Positions 1 to 5,715 of a stretch of 6,047 nt of DNA are shown one piece after another. The stretch is from NCBI GenBank assembly GCA_949127705.1, contig CASBQJ010000192.1, forward strand, positions 1 to 6,047. The letters run 5' to 3'. This stretch comes from Synechococcales cyanobacterium PMM_0085. Its GTDB lineage: Bacteria; Cyanobacteriota; Cyanobacteriia; Elainellales; Elainellaceae. Numbering within the stretch: position 1 is the first letter of the stretch; every line of letters starts with the position of its first letter. A program made the translations under genes and the position numbers. The notes below the pieces were generated by a model, which saw nothing but the letters and a program-made list of their open reading frames with translations, searched no databases and was not told where the DNA came from.

Positions 1-36
1 AATTAGTCTAGACTTCCTTACCCAAGACGCTCATCG

Positions 37-969
37 ATGTCACAGATTTCCTTCTCCCCTGACTGGCTGCGGCAATTTTCAGATCCCTACGCTGTGTTGG
101 GTTTGTCTGTGACAGCGGACGATCGGCGAGTGTTGAAGCGCTATCGCTCGATTGCAAAACTGCTTCATCCCGATAGCTATATCAACGCCGATCGCGAAAC
201 GGGCAATGCGGCAACTCAAATGTTTGCGCGATTGGTGAGTCCTACCTACCAAAAGTTGAAGCAAGATAAAGGCAGAGCTGAAAACTTGGCTCTGCTGCGG
301 TTTCGGGTGCGGCGGATGAATCGGGACGATCCGTTTGCGCCGACCAGTGACGTGGCGCGGCGCTTGTTAGAAACCGCCCTCACCGAGGTCGATGTATTCT
401 ACGAGCAGTCCGTCTCAAAATTAGCCGAAACGCAATACATCCCGCTCATTCAGTTTGAAACGATAACGCAGCAGCTGGGCGAACTGAACTTAGCCTACTT
501 GCAGATGAAGATGGGCGGGCCCATGATCCGCGAAAAACGGGCTGGGATTATGGCGGCTCCAACCCCACCGCCGCCGATGCAATATACGGCCACCTTTGCG
601 GATTCTGACAAGTCCACTGTAGATTACGCGCAGCGCCATTATCATCGAGCCCAGGAGTACGCCATCAAGGCAAATTGGGCGATGGTCGTGCGAGAGCTAC
701 AGGATGCGATGAAGATTGATCCCCACAAAGCTGAGTATCACTCCCTGCTGGCCAAGGCATATTTAATGCAAGATCTGCCGATTATGGCTAAGGTTCACTT
801 CCGCCAAGCGCTCAAGCTCAATGCTGAAGATCCGCTGGCGCTGATGTATGCCAAGAAGTTTAATATTGCTCCGACTGCGCCAACTCCACCTAGTGCGCCT
901 AGTGCTGCCAAGAAAACTCAGCCGCCAGCCAGCGGCGGGCTATTTGGGCTGTTTGCTAAAAAGCGTTAG
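37..969 (+). CDS. J-domain protein with C-terminal TPR repeats
   Basis: This 310-residue protein is a probable Hsp70 (DnaK) co-chaperone. The N-terminal J-domain spans about residues 16-80. It opens with DPYAVLGL, has a basic helix II (RRVLKRYRSIAK) and the diagnostic HPD triad at 44-46, which stimulates DnaK ATPase. There is no Gly/Phe or zinc-finger region, so it is not a classical DnaJ. A helical middle part (about 95-165) and a Pro-rich linker (175-180) lead to two TPR-like 34-residue units at about 198-231 and 232-265, likely a protein-binding platform. A second Pro/Ala-rich stretch precedes a basic tail ending GLFAKKR. The ATG at 37 is the first possible start after an in-frame TAG at 4-6; no good Shine-Dalgarno is visible. 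Its 3' end overlaps the convergent small membrane protein gene by 4 bases. The client is unknown, and nothing ties it to copper except position. Confidence 0.88.
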   Translation: MSQISFSPDWLRQFSDPYAVLGLSVTADDRRVLKRYRSIAKLLHPDSYINADRETGNAATQMFARLVSPTYQKLKQDKGRAENLALLRFRVRRMNRDDPFAPTSDVARRLLETALTEVDVFYEQSVSKLAETQYIPLIQFETITQQLGELNLAYLQMKMGGPMIREKRAGIMAAPTPPPPMQYTATFADSDKSTVDYAQRHYHRAQEYAIKANWAMVVRELQDAMKIDPHKAEYHSLLAKAYLMQDLPIMAKVHFRQALKLNAEDPLALMYAKKFNIAPTAPTPPSAPSAAKKTQPPASGGLFGLFAKKR

Positions 970-1340
970 GGATGCTCTTCGCCTGCTGTCGCGTTGTCTG
1001 GGGGCGGAGCCGACGTGACCAGAGGGCGCGCTTGGGGCTGGCTCAGCAAAAACCACCAGAGTTCGGCTAGCATCAGCGCCAGCCCCCCGACGCTGACAAT
1101 AATGTTGTGGCTCAGCGGCTGGTCAATCCGGCGATATTCGCGCTGATGGTTCATGGAGCTGTGGACGGCGGGCGGGTGCGCCTGAGTGGCTGCATGTTCT
1201 GGAGGGGGGAGAGTGGCGATCGCCTCTGTCTTCAATAGCGTCGTCCCTGGCATAGCACCGAGCAGCACTCCCAGACTCAGCAGTGATCCCAACAGGGCTG
1301 GCCGCTTAAGAACTATTTTTTTTGAAAATAAGATATTCAT
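966..1340 (-). CDS. small membrane protein, cupredoxin-anchor-like, last gene of copper cluster
   Basis: This 124-residue protein has a hydrophobic N-terminal segment (about 14-30, signal anchor or signal peptide). A short region rich in His and Pro follows (about 45-66, including H49, H55, H60 and H65), and then a second membrane segment (about 79-100) with an LWWFLL core. From memory, the stretch around REYRRIDQPLSHNI and the following membrane helix resembles the N-terminal anchor of cyanobacterial membrane-bound cupredoxins found near copper ATPase genes. Here the protein stops where the copper-binding domain would begin, so it may be a truncated relative. A TTG at 1352 could extend the frame by four codons, but it overlaps the Shine-Dalgarno, so the ATG at 1340 is preferred. 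It starts 36 bases after the pacS stop and is probably co-transcribed. A copper role is inferred from context only. Confidence 0.7.
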   Translation of the reverse strand: MNILFSKKIVLKRPALLGSLLSLGVLLGAMPGTTLLKTEAIATLPPPEHAATQAHPPAVHSSMNHQREYRRIDQPLSHNIIVSVGGLALMLAELWWFLLSQPQARPLVTSAPPPDNATAGEEHP

Positions 1341-1345
1341 GCCAA

Positions 1346-1350
1346 CCCTC
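1346..1350 (-). promoter_or_regulatory. Shine-Dalgarno of the small membrane protein
   Basis: On the minus strand GAGGG lies 5 bases before the ATG at 1340. It decides the start against the upstream TTG at 1352, whose own codon runs into this site. Confidence 0.6.
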
Positions 1351-1376
1351 AATGTGGAGATAATTTGGAATAGCGA

Positions 1377-3653
1377 TCACTTTGGTTGAAAGTGGCGTAG
1401 GCGCAACGCATTGGTCACCACTGAAACGGAGCTAATCGACATTGCCGCCCCGGCCAGCATGGGATTGAGCAGCCAGCCAAACAGCGGGAACAAAATGCCT
1501 GCGGCAATGGGGATGCCTGCGACGTTGTAGATAAAGGCAAAAAATAGATTTTGGCGAATGTTGCGCATGGTGGCACGCGATAGCTGGATGGCGGTGACAA
1601 TGCCTTGCAGATCGCCCGAAATTAGCGTGATGTCGCTGGCGGCGATCGCCACATCAGTCCCGGTGCCAATGGCGATCCCCACATCGGCTTGCGCTAGGGC
1701 TGGGGCATCGTTAATGCCGTCGCCTACCATGGCGACTCGCTGGCCAGCCGCTTGCAGCGCCCGTACCTGCTCGGCTTTTTGGTCGGGACGTACCTCTGCT
1801 ACAACGCGGGTAATTCCAGCTTCGTGGGCGATCGCCTCTGCGGTGCGGCGGTTGTCTCCGGTCAGCATCACCACCTCTAATCCCATCCGTTGCAGGGTGC
1901 GAACCACCTGAGCCGACGAGGGTTTGAGCGCATCGGCAATGCCCATAATGGCGTGCAGCGTGCCATCGACCGCCATCCAAATTACCGTTTTACCCAGCGG
2001 CTCCAGCTGGTCTCGCTGGGGTTGCAGCGCCTGAGTTTCTACCCCCAGTTCACTGAGCCAGCGCTGCGTCCCAATTTGCACCAGCTGCCCCGCCACCGAT
2101 CCCTGGACGCCACTGCCAGCGATCGCCAAAAAGTCCTGCACCTGTGGCTCTAGATTGCCTGTGCCCGCTATGCCTACACTCGCGTTCTGTGCCTGGGCGT
2201 AGCGCACAACCGCTGCGGCTAACGGATGCTCAGAGAGCTGCTCTATGCTGGCGGCCAGATGGAGCAATCGCTGCTCATTGCCATTCGCCGTCCCTGCGAC
2301 AGTGACAAAATCGGTGACGGTGGGTTTGCCCTGGGTCAAGGTTCCGGTTTTGTCGAGCACAATCAGGTCTAGCTGCTGCGCCAGCTCTAGGCTATCTGCC
2401 CCTTTGATCAAAATGCCGTTTTCTGCCCCTTTGCCTGTGCCTACCATGATTGAGGTCGGCGTGGCTAAGCCCAGGGCGCAGGGGCAGGCAATAATCAACA
2501 CGCCCATGGTGGTCGTCACTGCCAGGGTGATGTTGCCCATCAGCACATACCACAGCACAAAGGTGGCGATCGCGATCGCCAGCACAACCGGGACAAACCA
2601 GCCCGTCACCCGATCAGCCAACCGCTGAATTGGCGCTTTAGAACCCTGCGCCTGCTGCACTAAGCCAACGATTTGAGCCAGGAACGTATCTTTCCCCACT
2701 CGGGTGGCGCGAAACTGAAAGCTTCCCGTTTGATTAATCGTGGCTCCCACTACGGCATCGCCCACCTGCTTTTTAACAGCGGCACTTTCACCCGTCACCA
2801 TCGACTCATCCACGGTCGAAGCCCCCTGGGTAATCTCGCCATCCACCGGAATCTTTTCGCCGGGGCGCACCACCAGCACATCCCCGAGCTGTACATCGGC
2901 GATCGCCACCTCCACTTCTTGCCCGTGGCGCAGCACCCGTGCCGTCTGAGGCTGTAATCCCATCAACAGGCGAATTGAGTCTGACGTTTGCCCCTTGGCG
3001 CGGTTTTCTAACAGCCGCCCTAGCAAAATCAGCGTAATTACCACCGCTGCCGATTCGTAATAAACATGGGCGGGTAACCCTTGAGCGGTAAAAATTCCTG
3101 GATTGAGCGTTGCCACAACCGAATAGAGATAGGCCGCCCCAGTGCCGATCGCCACTAGTGTATCCATGGTGGCGTTGTGGCGCTTAAACGCTTTCCAGGC
3201 GTTGGTGTAAAAAGAGCGGCCACACCAAAACTGCACCGGAGTGGCCAGCACAAATTGTACCCAGGGATGGTGTAACTCGGCGGGGATCAGCGGTAGATGT
3301 AGCCCCATCATCATGGGTAGTCCGCCAATTACCAGCAAGCCGCTGAGAATGCCGCCCACCCAAACCTTACGGAGCAAGACTTGGGTTTCTGTCCGCCGCC
3401 GTGCCGTTTCAACGTCGTCTGCTACCAGTGGATTGGTGTCTTGCAGCGGGTAGGCTCCATATCCCGCATCGGCGATCGCCGCCTGAATTTGGGGCAGGCT
3501 TGTGGTGCGGGGATCATAGGTGACAGAGGCTTGCTCTGCCCCGTAGTTGACGCTGCCCTCGCTGACCCCTGCCACCAATTGCATCGCGGTTTCAATATTG
3601 TGGGCACAAGCGGCACAGCTCATGCCCTGTAATTTCAATGTGGCCTGCACCAT
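1377..3653 (-). CDS. pacS: Cu(I)-transporting P1B-type ATPase, PacS-like
   Basis: This 758-residue copper pump couples ATP hydrolysis to Cu(I) export from the cytosol; in cyanobacteria PacS supplies thylakoid copper for plastocyanin and lowers cytosolic copper. Seen in order: an N-terminal heavy-metal-associated domain with GMSCAAC at 10-16, membrane helices from about 97 to 215, the actuator TGES at 287-290, the membrane copper site CPC at 390-392, phosphorylation motif DKTGTLT at 434-440 (Asp434), nucleotide-binding SEHP at 474-477, hinge GDGINDAP at 644-651, and the Cu(I)-type signatures YN (709-710) and MSISS (738-742) in the last two helices. Length and nearly every segment match S. elongatus PacS as I remember it. 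The frame stays open to an ATG at 3689, but the ATG at 3653 has GGAG 8 bases upstream and gives the usual PacS-like N-terminus. It follows atx1 by 88 bases. CtaA or a generic CopA is the alternative name. Confidence 0.93.
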   Translation of the reverse strand: MVQATLKLQGMSCAACAHNIETAMQLVAGVSEGSVNYGAEQASVTYDPRTTSLPQIQAAIADAGYGAYPLQDTNPLVADDVETARRRTETQVLLRKVWVGGILSGLLVIGGLPMMMGLHLPLIPAELHHPWVQFVLATPVQFWCGRSFYTNAWKAFKRHNATMDTLVAIGTGAAYLYSVVATLNPGIFTAQGLPAHVYYESAAVVITLILLGRLLENRAKGQTSDSIRLLMGLQPQTARVLRHGQEVEVAIADVQLGDVLVVRPGEKIPVDGEITQGASTVDESMVTGESAAVKKQVGDAVVGATINQTGSFQFRATRVGKDTFLAQIVGLVQQAQGSKAPIQRLADRVTGWFVPVVLAIAIATFVLWYVLMGNITLAVTTTMGVLIIACPCALGLATPTSIMVGTGKGAENGILIKGADSLELAQQLDLIVLDKTGTLTQGKPTVTDFVTVAGTANGNEQRLLHLAASIEQLSEHPLAAAVVRYAQAQNASVGIAGTGNLEPQVQDFLAIAGSGVQGSVAGQLVQIGTQRWLSELGVETQALQPQRDQLEPLGKTVIWMAVDGTLHAIMGIADALKPSSAQVVRTLQRMGLEVVMLTGDNRRTAEAIAHEAGITRVVAEVRPDQKAEQVRALQAAGQRVAMVGDGINDAPALAQADVGIAIGTGTDVAIAASDITLISGDLQGIVTAIQLSRATMRNIRQNLFFAFIYNVAGIPIAAGILFPLFGWLLNPMLAGAAMSISSVSVVTNALRLRHFQPK

Positions 3654-3661
3654 TGCTAACA

Positions 3662-3665
3662 CTCC
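3662..3665 (-). promoter_or_regulatory. Shine-Dalgarno deciding the pacS start
   Basis: GGAG on the minus strand lies 8 bases upstream of the ATG at 3653. The competing in-frame ATG at 3689 sits inside a strong stem-loop and has no such site, so 3653 is the preferred start. Confidence 0.65.
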
Positions 3666-3673
3666 ATAAAGTA

Positions 3674-3704
3674 GATGGTTCGGGCGCATCTGACCCGAAC
3701 CATC
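3674..3704 (-). promoter_or_regulatory. perfect 11-bp stem-loop between atx1 and pacS
   Basis: The arms at 3674-3684 and 3694-3704 are exact reverse complements (GATGGTTCGGG and CCCGAACCATC), 7 of 11 pairs being G-C, with a 9-base loop. In the minus-strand transcript the hairpin comes 37 bases after the atx1 stop and ends 20 bases before the pacS start. No run of U follows, so it is a poor classical terminator. It may be an intercistronic RNA element (partial terminator, processing site or 3'-end stabiliser) or a DNA operator. Only the symmetry is observed; the function is inferred. Confidence 0.6.
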
Positions 3705-3741
3705 CCTGTTTCACGCGCGTCTAGATTCGGTTTACAGACGG

Positions 3742-3936
3742 TTAGGTCGCGGTATAGCCAGCGGTGGCGATCGCTTCGCGCACGGTCATTTCAGACGCTT
3801 GAGTGTCAATGTTGACCTGTTTTGTTTTGGGGTCAGCCGTTACTTCAGCGGTTGGGTCAACGGCCTGCACGGCCTTGGTAATGGTGTCTGCACAGGCAGA
3901 GCAGGCCATGTTAGAAACTGTAAGCTGTAGTGTCAT
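3742..3936 (-). CDS. atx1: Atx1-type cytosolic copper chaperone (HMA domain)
   Basis: This protein of 64 residues is one ferredoxin-like heavy-metal-associated domain. The Cu(I) site is MACSAC, with the two ligand cysteines at 12 and 15. The length equals that of Synechocystis Atx1 and the N-terminus (MTLQLTV) is very similar to it as I recall. The role known for the family is to carry Cu(I) in the cytosol and exchange it with the N-terminal domains of CtaA and PacS. Residue 61, a His copper ligand in the Synechocystis protein, is Tyr here, as in CopZ-type chaperones. No signal peptide is present, which fits a soluble cytosolic protein. The ATG at 3936 has no recognisable Shine-Dalgarno. It lies 81 bases after the DUF305 gene and 88 bases before pacS on the same strand, so co-transcription is likely. 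Confidence 0.92.
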   Translation of the reverse strand: MTLQLTVSNMACSACADTITKAVQAVDPTAEVTADPKTKQVNIDTQASEMTVREAIATAGYTAT

Positions 3937-3978
3937 GGAGTTTAACCGCAGTTCAAATCACTGCGCTGCTAGGGTGTG

Positions 3979-4026
3979 GATTGCGATTGCCGACTGCCGA
4001 TTGTGACTGCCTGTTGACTATTGACC
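3979..4026. repeat. degenerate tandem heptamers between DUF305 gene and atx1
   Basis: On the plus strand the stretch reads as loosely repeated units of about 6-8 bases: GATTGC, GATTGCC, GACTGCC, GATTGT, GACTGCC, TGTTGACT, ATTGACC. It runs into the last codons and stop of the DUF305 gene (stop at 4018-4020). It resembles the short tandem repeats often seen between cyanobacterial genes. No function can be assigned. Confidence 0.45.
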
Positions 4027-4695
4027 GTACCAGTCTTTTTTCCACTGGGTCATCTGGTCGATTTCGGCCTGCTGAGAACTCAAAATGGCAGTCGCTAGCT
4101 GCTGAATTTCGGGGCGATCGCTGTTCTCCAACGCCTCCCGTGCCATCACCAACGCGCCCTGGTGATGCGGCAGCATGGCATTCATAAAGCGCAGGTCAAA
4201 CTGATCATCCGCCGCTCCCAAATCGCCGCTCATCATCATGCTGTCGCGGATGTCAGCCGACATCGGCATCATGTGCCCCATCTCGGTGCTATACATCATC
4301 GGCGTGTCGTCCGCCTGCGGATACCAAGCGGTTCGCCAGCTGTTCATTTGCGAAATTTCTGTGGTTTGGGCAGCAATGATTGCCTCCGCCAGCTGCCGAA
4401 TTTCAGGGCGCTTCGATTTCTCCAGCGCCTCCTGTGCCATGACTACTGCACCCTGATGGTGAGGAGTCATGCCATCAATAAAGCGCAGGTCAAAAAACTC
4501 ATCTTTAGGTCCAAGGCTCATGTCCATTGCACCGTGGTTCATTCCAGGCATTGCACCTTGAGCCACTTCTGATGCGGGAGATGCAGCCGTAGATGTGGCA
4601 GAGGTTGGAGAACTTGTGCTACAGCCTGCCATGCTGAGGGAAAGTAGCGTGAATCCCCCTAGGGTCAATCCAGTCAGATGTTTTTTGAGTTGCAT
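4018..4695 (-). CDS. DUF305 lipoprotein with two domain copies, CopM-like copper binder
   Basis: This 225-residue protein is probably exported and lipid-anchored. It has a basic start (MQLKKH), a hydrophobic stretch and a lipobox ending SMAGC with Cys25. A Ser/Thr/Ala-rich spacer and a Met/His-rich piece (MPGMNHGAMDM, 49-59) follow. Two DUF305 units occupy residues 68-125 and 166-223. Each has FDLRF, M-x-PHHQGA, RPEI and a closing EI-x-QM with W; they agree at 37 of 58 positions. A Met-rich linker (133-155, including MMP and MMM) joins them. DUF305 proteins such as Synechocystis CopM bind copper in the periplasm. The frame stays open to 4791, but that stretch carries the promoter and no signal sequence, so Met at 4695 is chosen; no clear Shine-Dalgarno. 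First gene of the copper cluster. CopM orthology is not proven, so no symbol is given. Confidence 0.87.
   Translation of the reverse strand: MQLKKHLTGLTLGGFTLLSLSMAGCSTSSPTSATSTAASPASEVAQGAMPGMNHGAMDMSLGPKDEFFDLRFIDGMTPHHQGAVVMAQEALEKSKRPEIRQLAEAIIAAQTTEISQMNSWRTAWYPQADDTPMMYSTEMGHMMPMSADIRDSMMMSGDLGAADDQFDLRFMNAMLPHHQGALVMAREALENSDRPEIQQLATAILSSQQAEIDQMTQWKKDWYGQ
4027..4494 (-). repeat. internal duplication of the DUF305 unit
   Basis: Two 174-base units, 4321-4494 and 4027-4200, encode equal-length 58-residue DUF305 copies offset by 294 bases. They share an exact 17-base word (plus strand ATAAAGCGCAGGTCAAA at 4184-4200 and 4478-4494) that encodes FDLRF and the next residue. The protein identity of 64 percent was counted by eye. 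This indicates a tandem domain duplication inside one gene; DUF305 proteins with two copies are known, so the event may be ancient. Confidence 0.8.
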
Positions 4696-4725
4696 GATGT
4701 CTGCTAGCCAAAAGGTTCTGTGTTT

Positions 4726-4757
4726 ATCATGCAGTCTCCAGTCGAGGGGAGAGTCAA
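4726..4757 (-). promoter_or_regulatory. MerR-family-type metal-responsive promoter of the copper cluster
   Basis: On the minus strand a -35 TTGACT (4752-4757) is followed by a 20-base spacer and a -10 CATGAT (4726-4731). The over-long spacer contains an inverted repeat, TCTCC (4748-4752) and GGAGA (4735-4739), around 8 bases. This arrangement (19-20 base spacer with a dyad between -35 and -10) is the hallmark of promoters activated by MerR-family metal sensors such as CueR and ZntR. The start site would fall near 4719, about 24 bases before the DUF305 ATG at 4695. The layout is seen; the regulator identity and metal are inferred. No merR-like gene is in the window. Confidence 0.7.
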
Positions 4758-4809
4758 GGGGTAGTTGAATGTTTAATTCCACCCGCATCAATGATCTGAC
4801 TGAAGTGTT

Positions 4810-5298
4810 CTAATAGAGACTTTTCAAGGATGTAATTTGGTTCACGTCATAGCAAATGGCACGATGAGAGGTGCGGATTTCTGTGGCCGTGAAGAAAATA
4901 CCGACGAGCCATACGCCAGTGCCAAACAGAAACAACATTAAAGCGATTGTTCCGACTATTCCAGCATTGAGAGCAACGGAAAGCGCGATCGCAAACATGG
5001 TGAAGATAAAGATCGCGATCGCACTGTAGGCCAACAACGCGGCTTTTTGGATTAAGCGATGACGGCGAGTGAGCAACGGCAGCTGACGATCGATTGCTTG
5101 GATTCGCTCTAGATTAAACGTATCTTCGGCCTTTCCAGATTTCAGCAGTTCAAATCGTTCGTGAGCTAGCGCGCGAATCCCCTGTCCAATGCTAGCGTAT
5201 CGCAGCAAGATGCCATTTTGAAATAACATACAGGCTGTGATTAGTACGACTGGAGCAATGATTAACTGAATAGTCTGAGCAATATCAGCAGCACTCAT
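4810..5298 (-). CDS. DUF2721 family membrane protein
   Basis: This 162-residue integral membrane protein has three predicted helices: about 8-27 (IQLIIAPVVLITAC), 83-107 and 112-136. Between the first and second lies a charged loop with NGILLRYASIGQGIRAL and a basic RQLPLLTRRHRLIQKA stretch just before helix two. This order matches DUF2721, a family widespread in cyanobacteria with no established function. The ATG at 5298 is the natural start because the first helix follows at once; no Shine-Dalgarno is visible. It begins 24 bases after the response regulator stop, so the two are probably one transcript. No terminator is seen between its stop and the copper-cluster promoter, so some read-through into the DUF305 gene is possible. 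There is no direct sign of a copper role. Confidence 0.8.
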   Translation of the reverse strand: MSAADIAQTIQLIIAPVVLITACMLFQNGILLRYASIGQGIRALAHERFELLKSGKAEDTFNLERIQAIDRQLPLLTRRHRLIQKAALLAYSAIAIFIFTMFAIALSVALNAGIVGTIALMLFLFGTGVWLVGIFFTATEIRTSHRAICYDVNQITSLKSLY

Positions 5299-5322
5299 AG
5301 TTTATTTATCAAAAAATCTGTT

Positions 5323-5715
5323 TTAGTTACAAGCATAACCTTCCAATATTTGTTTTTTACCTTTCAAGTTAAATTCAATTGCTTTTAGCAAATCGTTCAT
5401 AGAAAATGGCTTGATCAGACAGGTATGTATGCCTAACTCCAGCGGTAAGTAACAAGCCCGCTCCTCTTCAACGGTGATCACTACAACCGGGGCTGGACTG
5501 TGATCTAATTTTAGTTGACGTAAAATCTCAAACCCTGAGGCGCTTCGCAATTCCCAGTTGAGTACAATTAAATCAGGCTTCAAATTCCGAATAGCCGATA
5601 ATTCAGCAATGTTATCACAGCTAATGCTGACGTGATAGCCTTCTGCATTAAGCTCCATGGCAATAAAACGAGGCAGGCTAATTTGATCATCAATGACCAA
5701 GATATGAGGGGGCAT
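5323..5715 (-). CDS. receiver-only response regulator lacking the phospho-acceptor Asp
   Basis: This 130-residue protein is a single CheY-like receiver domain with no DNA-binding or enzymatic output. It has the acidic pair D9-D10 (LVIDD), the conserved switch Thr81 (VVVIT) and Lys102-Pro103 (LIKPF). The position normally holding the phosphorylated Asp is Asn53 (IVLNW; codon AAC at 5557-5559), so it should not be phosphorylated in the usual way. It is therefore a pseudo-receiver that may act by binding partners or through another signal. The last 20 residues (KGKKQILEGYACN and neighbours) form a short tail with a late Cys. The ATG at 5715 has no Shine-Dalgarno, but a candidate promoter lies just upstream. 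It precedes the DUF2721 gene by 24 bases. It is not the OmpR-type CopR of cyanobacterial copper systems. Confidence 0.85.
   Translation of the reverse strand: MPPHILVIDDQISLPRFIAMELNAEGYHVSISCDNIAELSAIRNLKPDLIVLNWELRSASGFEILRQLKLDHSPAPVVVITVEEERACYLPLELGIHTCLIKPFSMNDLLKAIEFNLKGKKQILEGYACN

Noticed and set aside
1341..1352. TTG start for the small membrane protein
   Set aside because: The TTG overlaps the GAGGG site that serves the ATG at 1340.
1186..1389. Plus-strand open frame opposite the small membrane protein and pacS end
   Set aside because: It has no recognisable domain, and it lies opposite two better-supported genes; other long open frames opposite pacS were rejected for the same reason.
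3656..3667. Three-codon reading frame (ATG GAG TGT TAG) directly before pacS, possible leader peptide
   Set aside because: It is simply the pacS Shine-Dalgarno region read in another frame; its length makes chance far more likely.
3654..3689. Upstream pacS start giving 12 extra residues (MRPNHLLYGVLA)
   Set aside because: This ATG lies within the stem-loop, lacks a Shine-Dalgarno, and the added residues are not part of the HMA fold; the ATG at 3653 has GGAG at a good distance.
3674..3704. Intrinsic terminator between atx1 and pacS
   Set aside because: The stem is strong but neither strand shows the run of U expected after it, so only a general regulatory stem-loop is claimed.
4696..4791. 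Upstream start of the DUF305 gene adding 32 residues
   Set aside because: The added part has no signal sequence, would place the lipoprotein signal in the interior, and contains the MerR-type promoter whose start site is near 4719.
5323..5715. Response regulator as the CopR of a CopRS copper system
   Set aside because: It lacks a DNA-binding domain and the phospho-acceptor Asp, and no sensor kinase is nearby.
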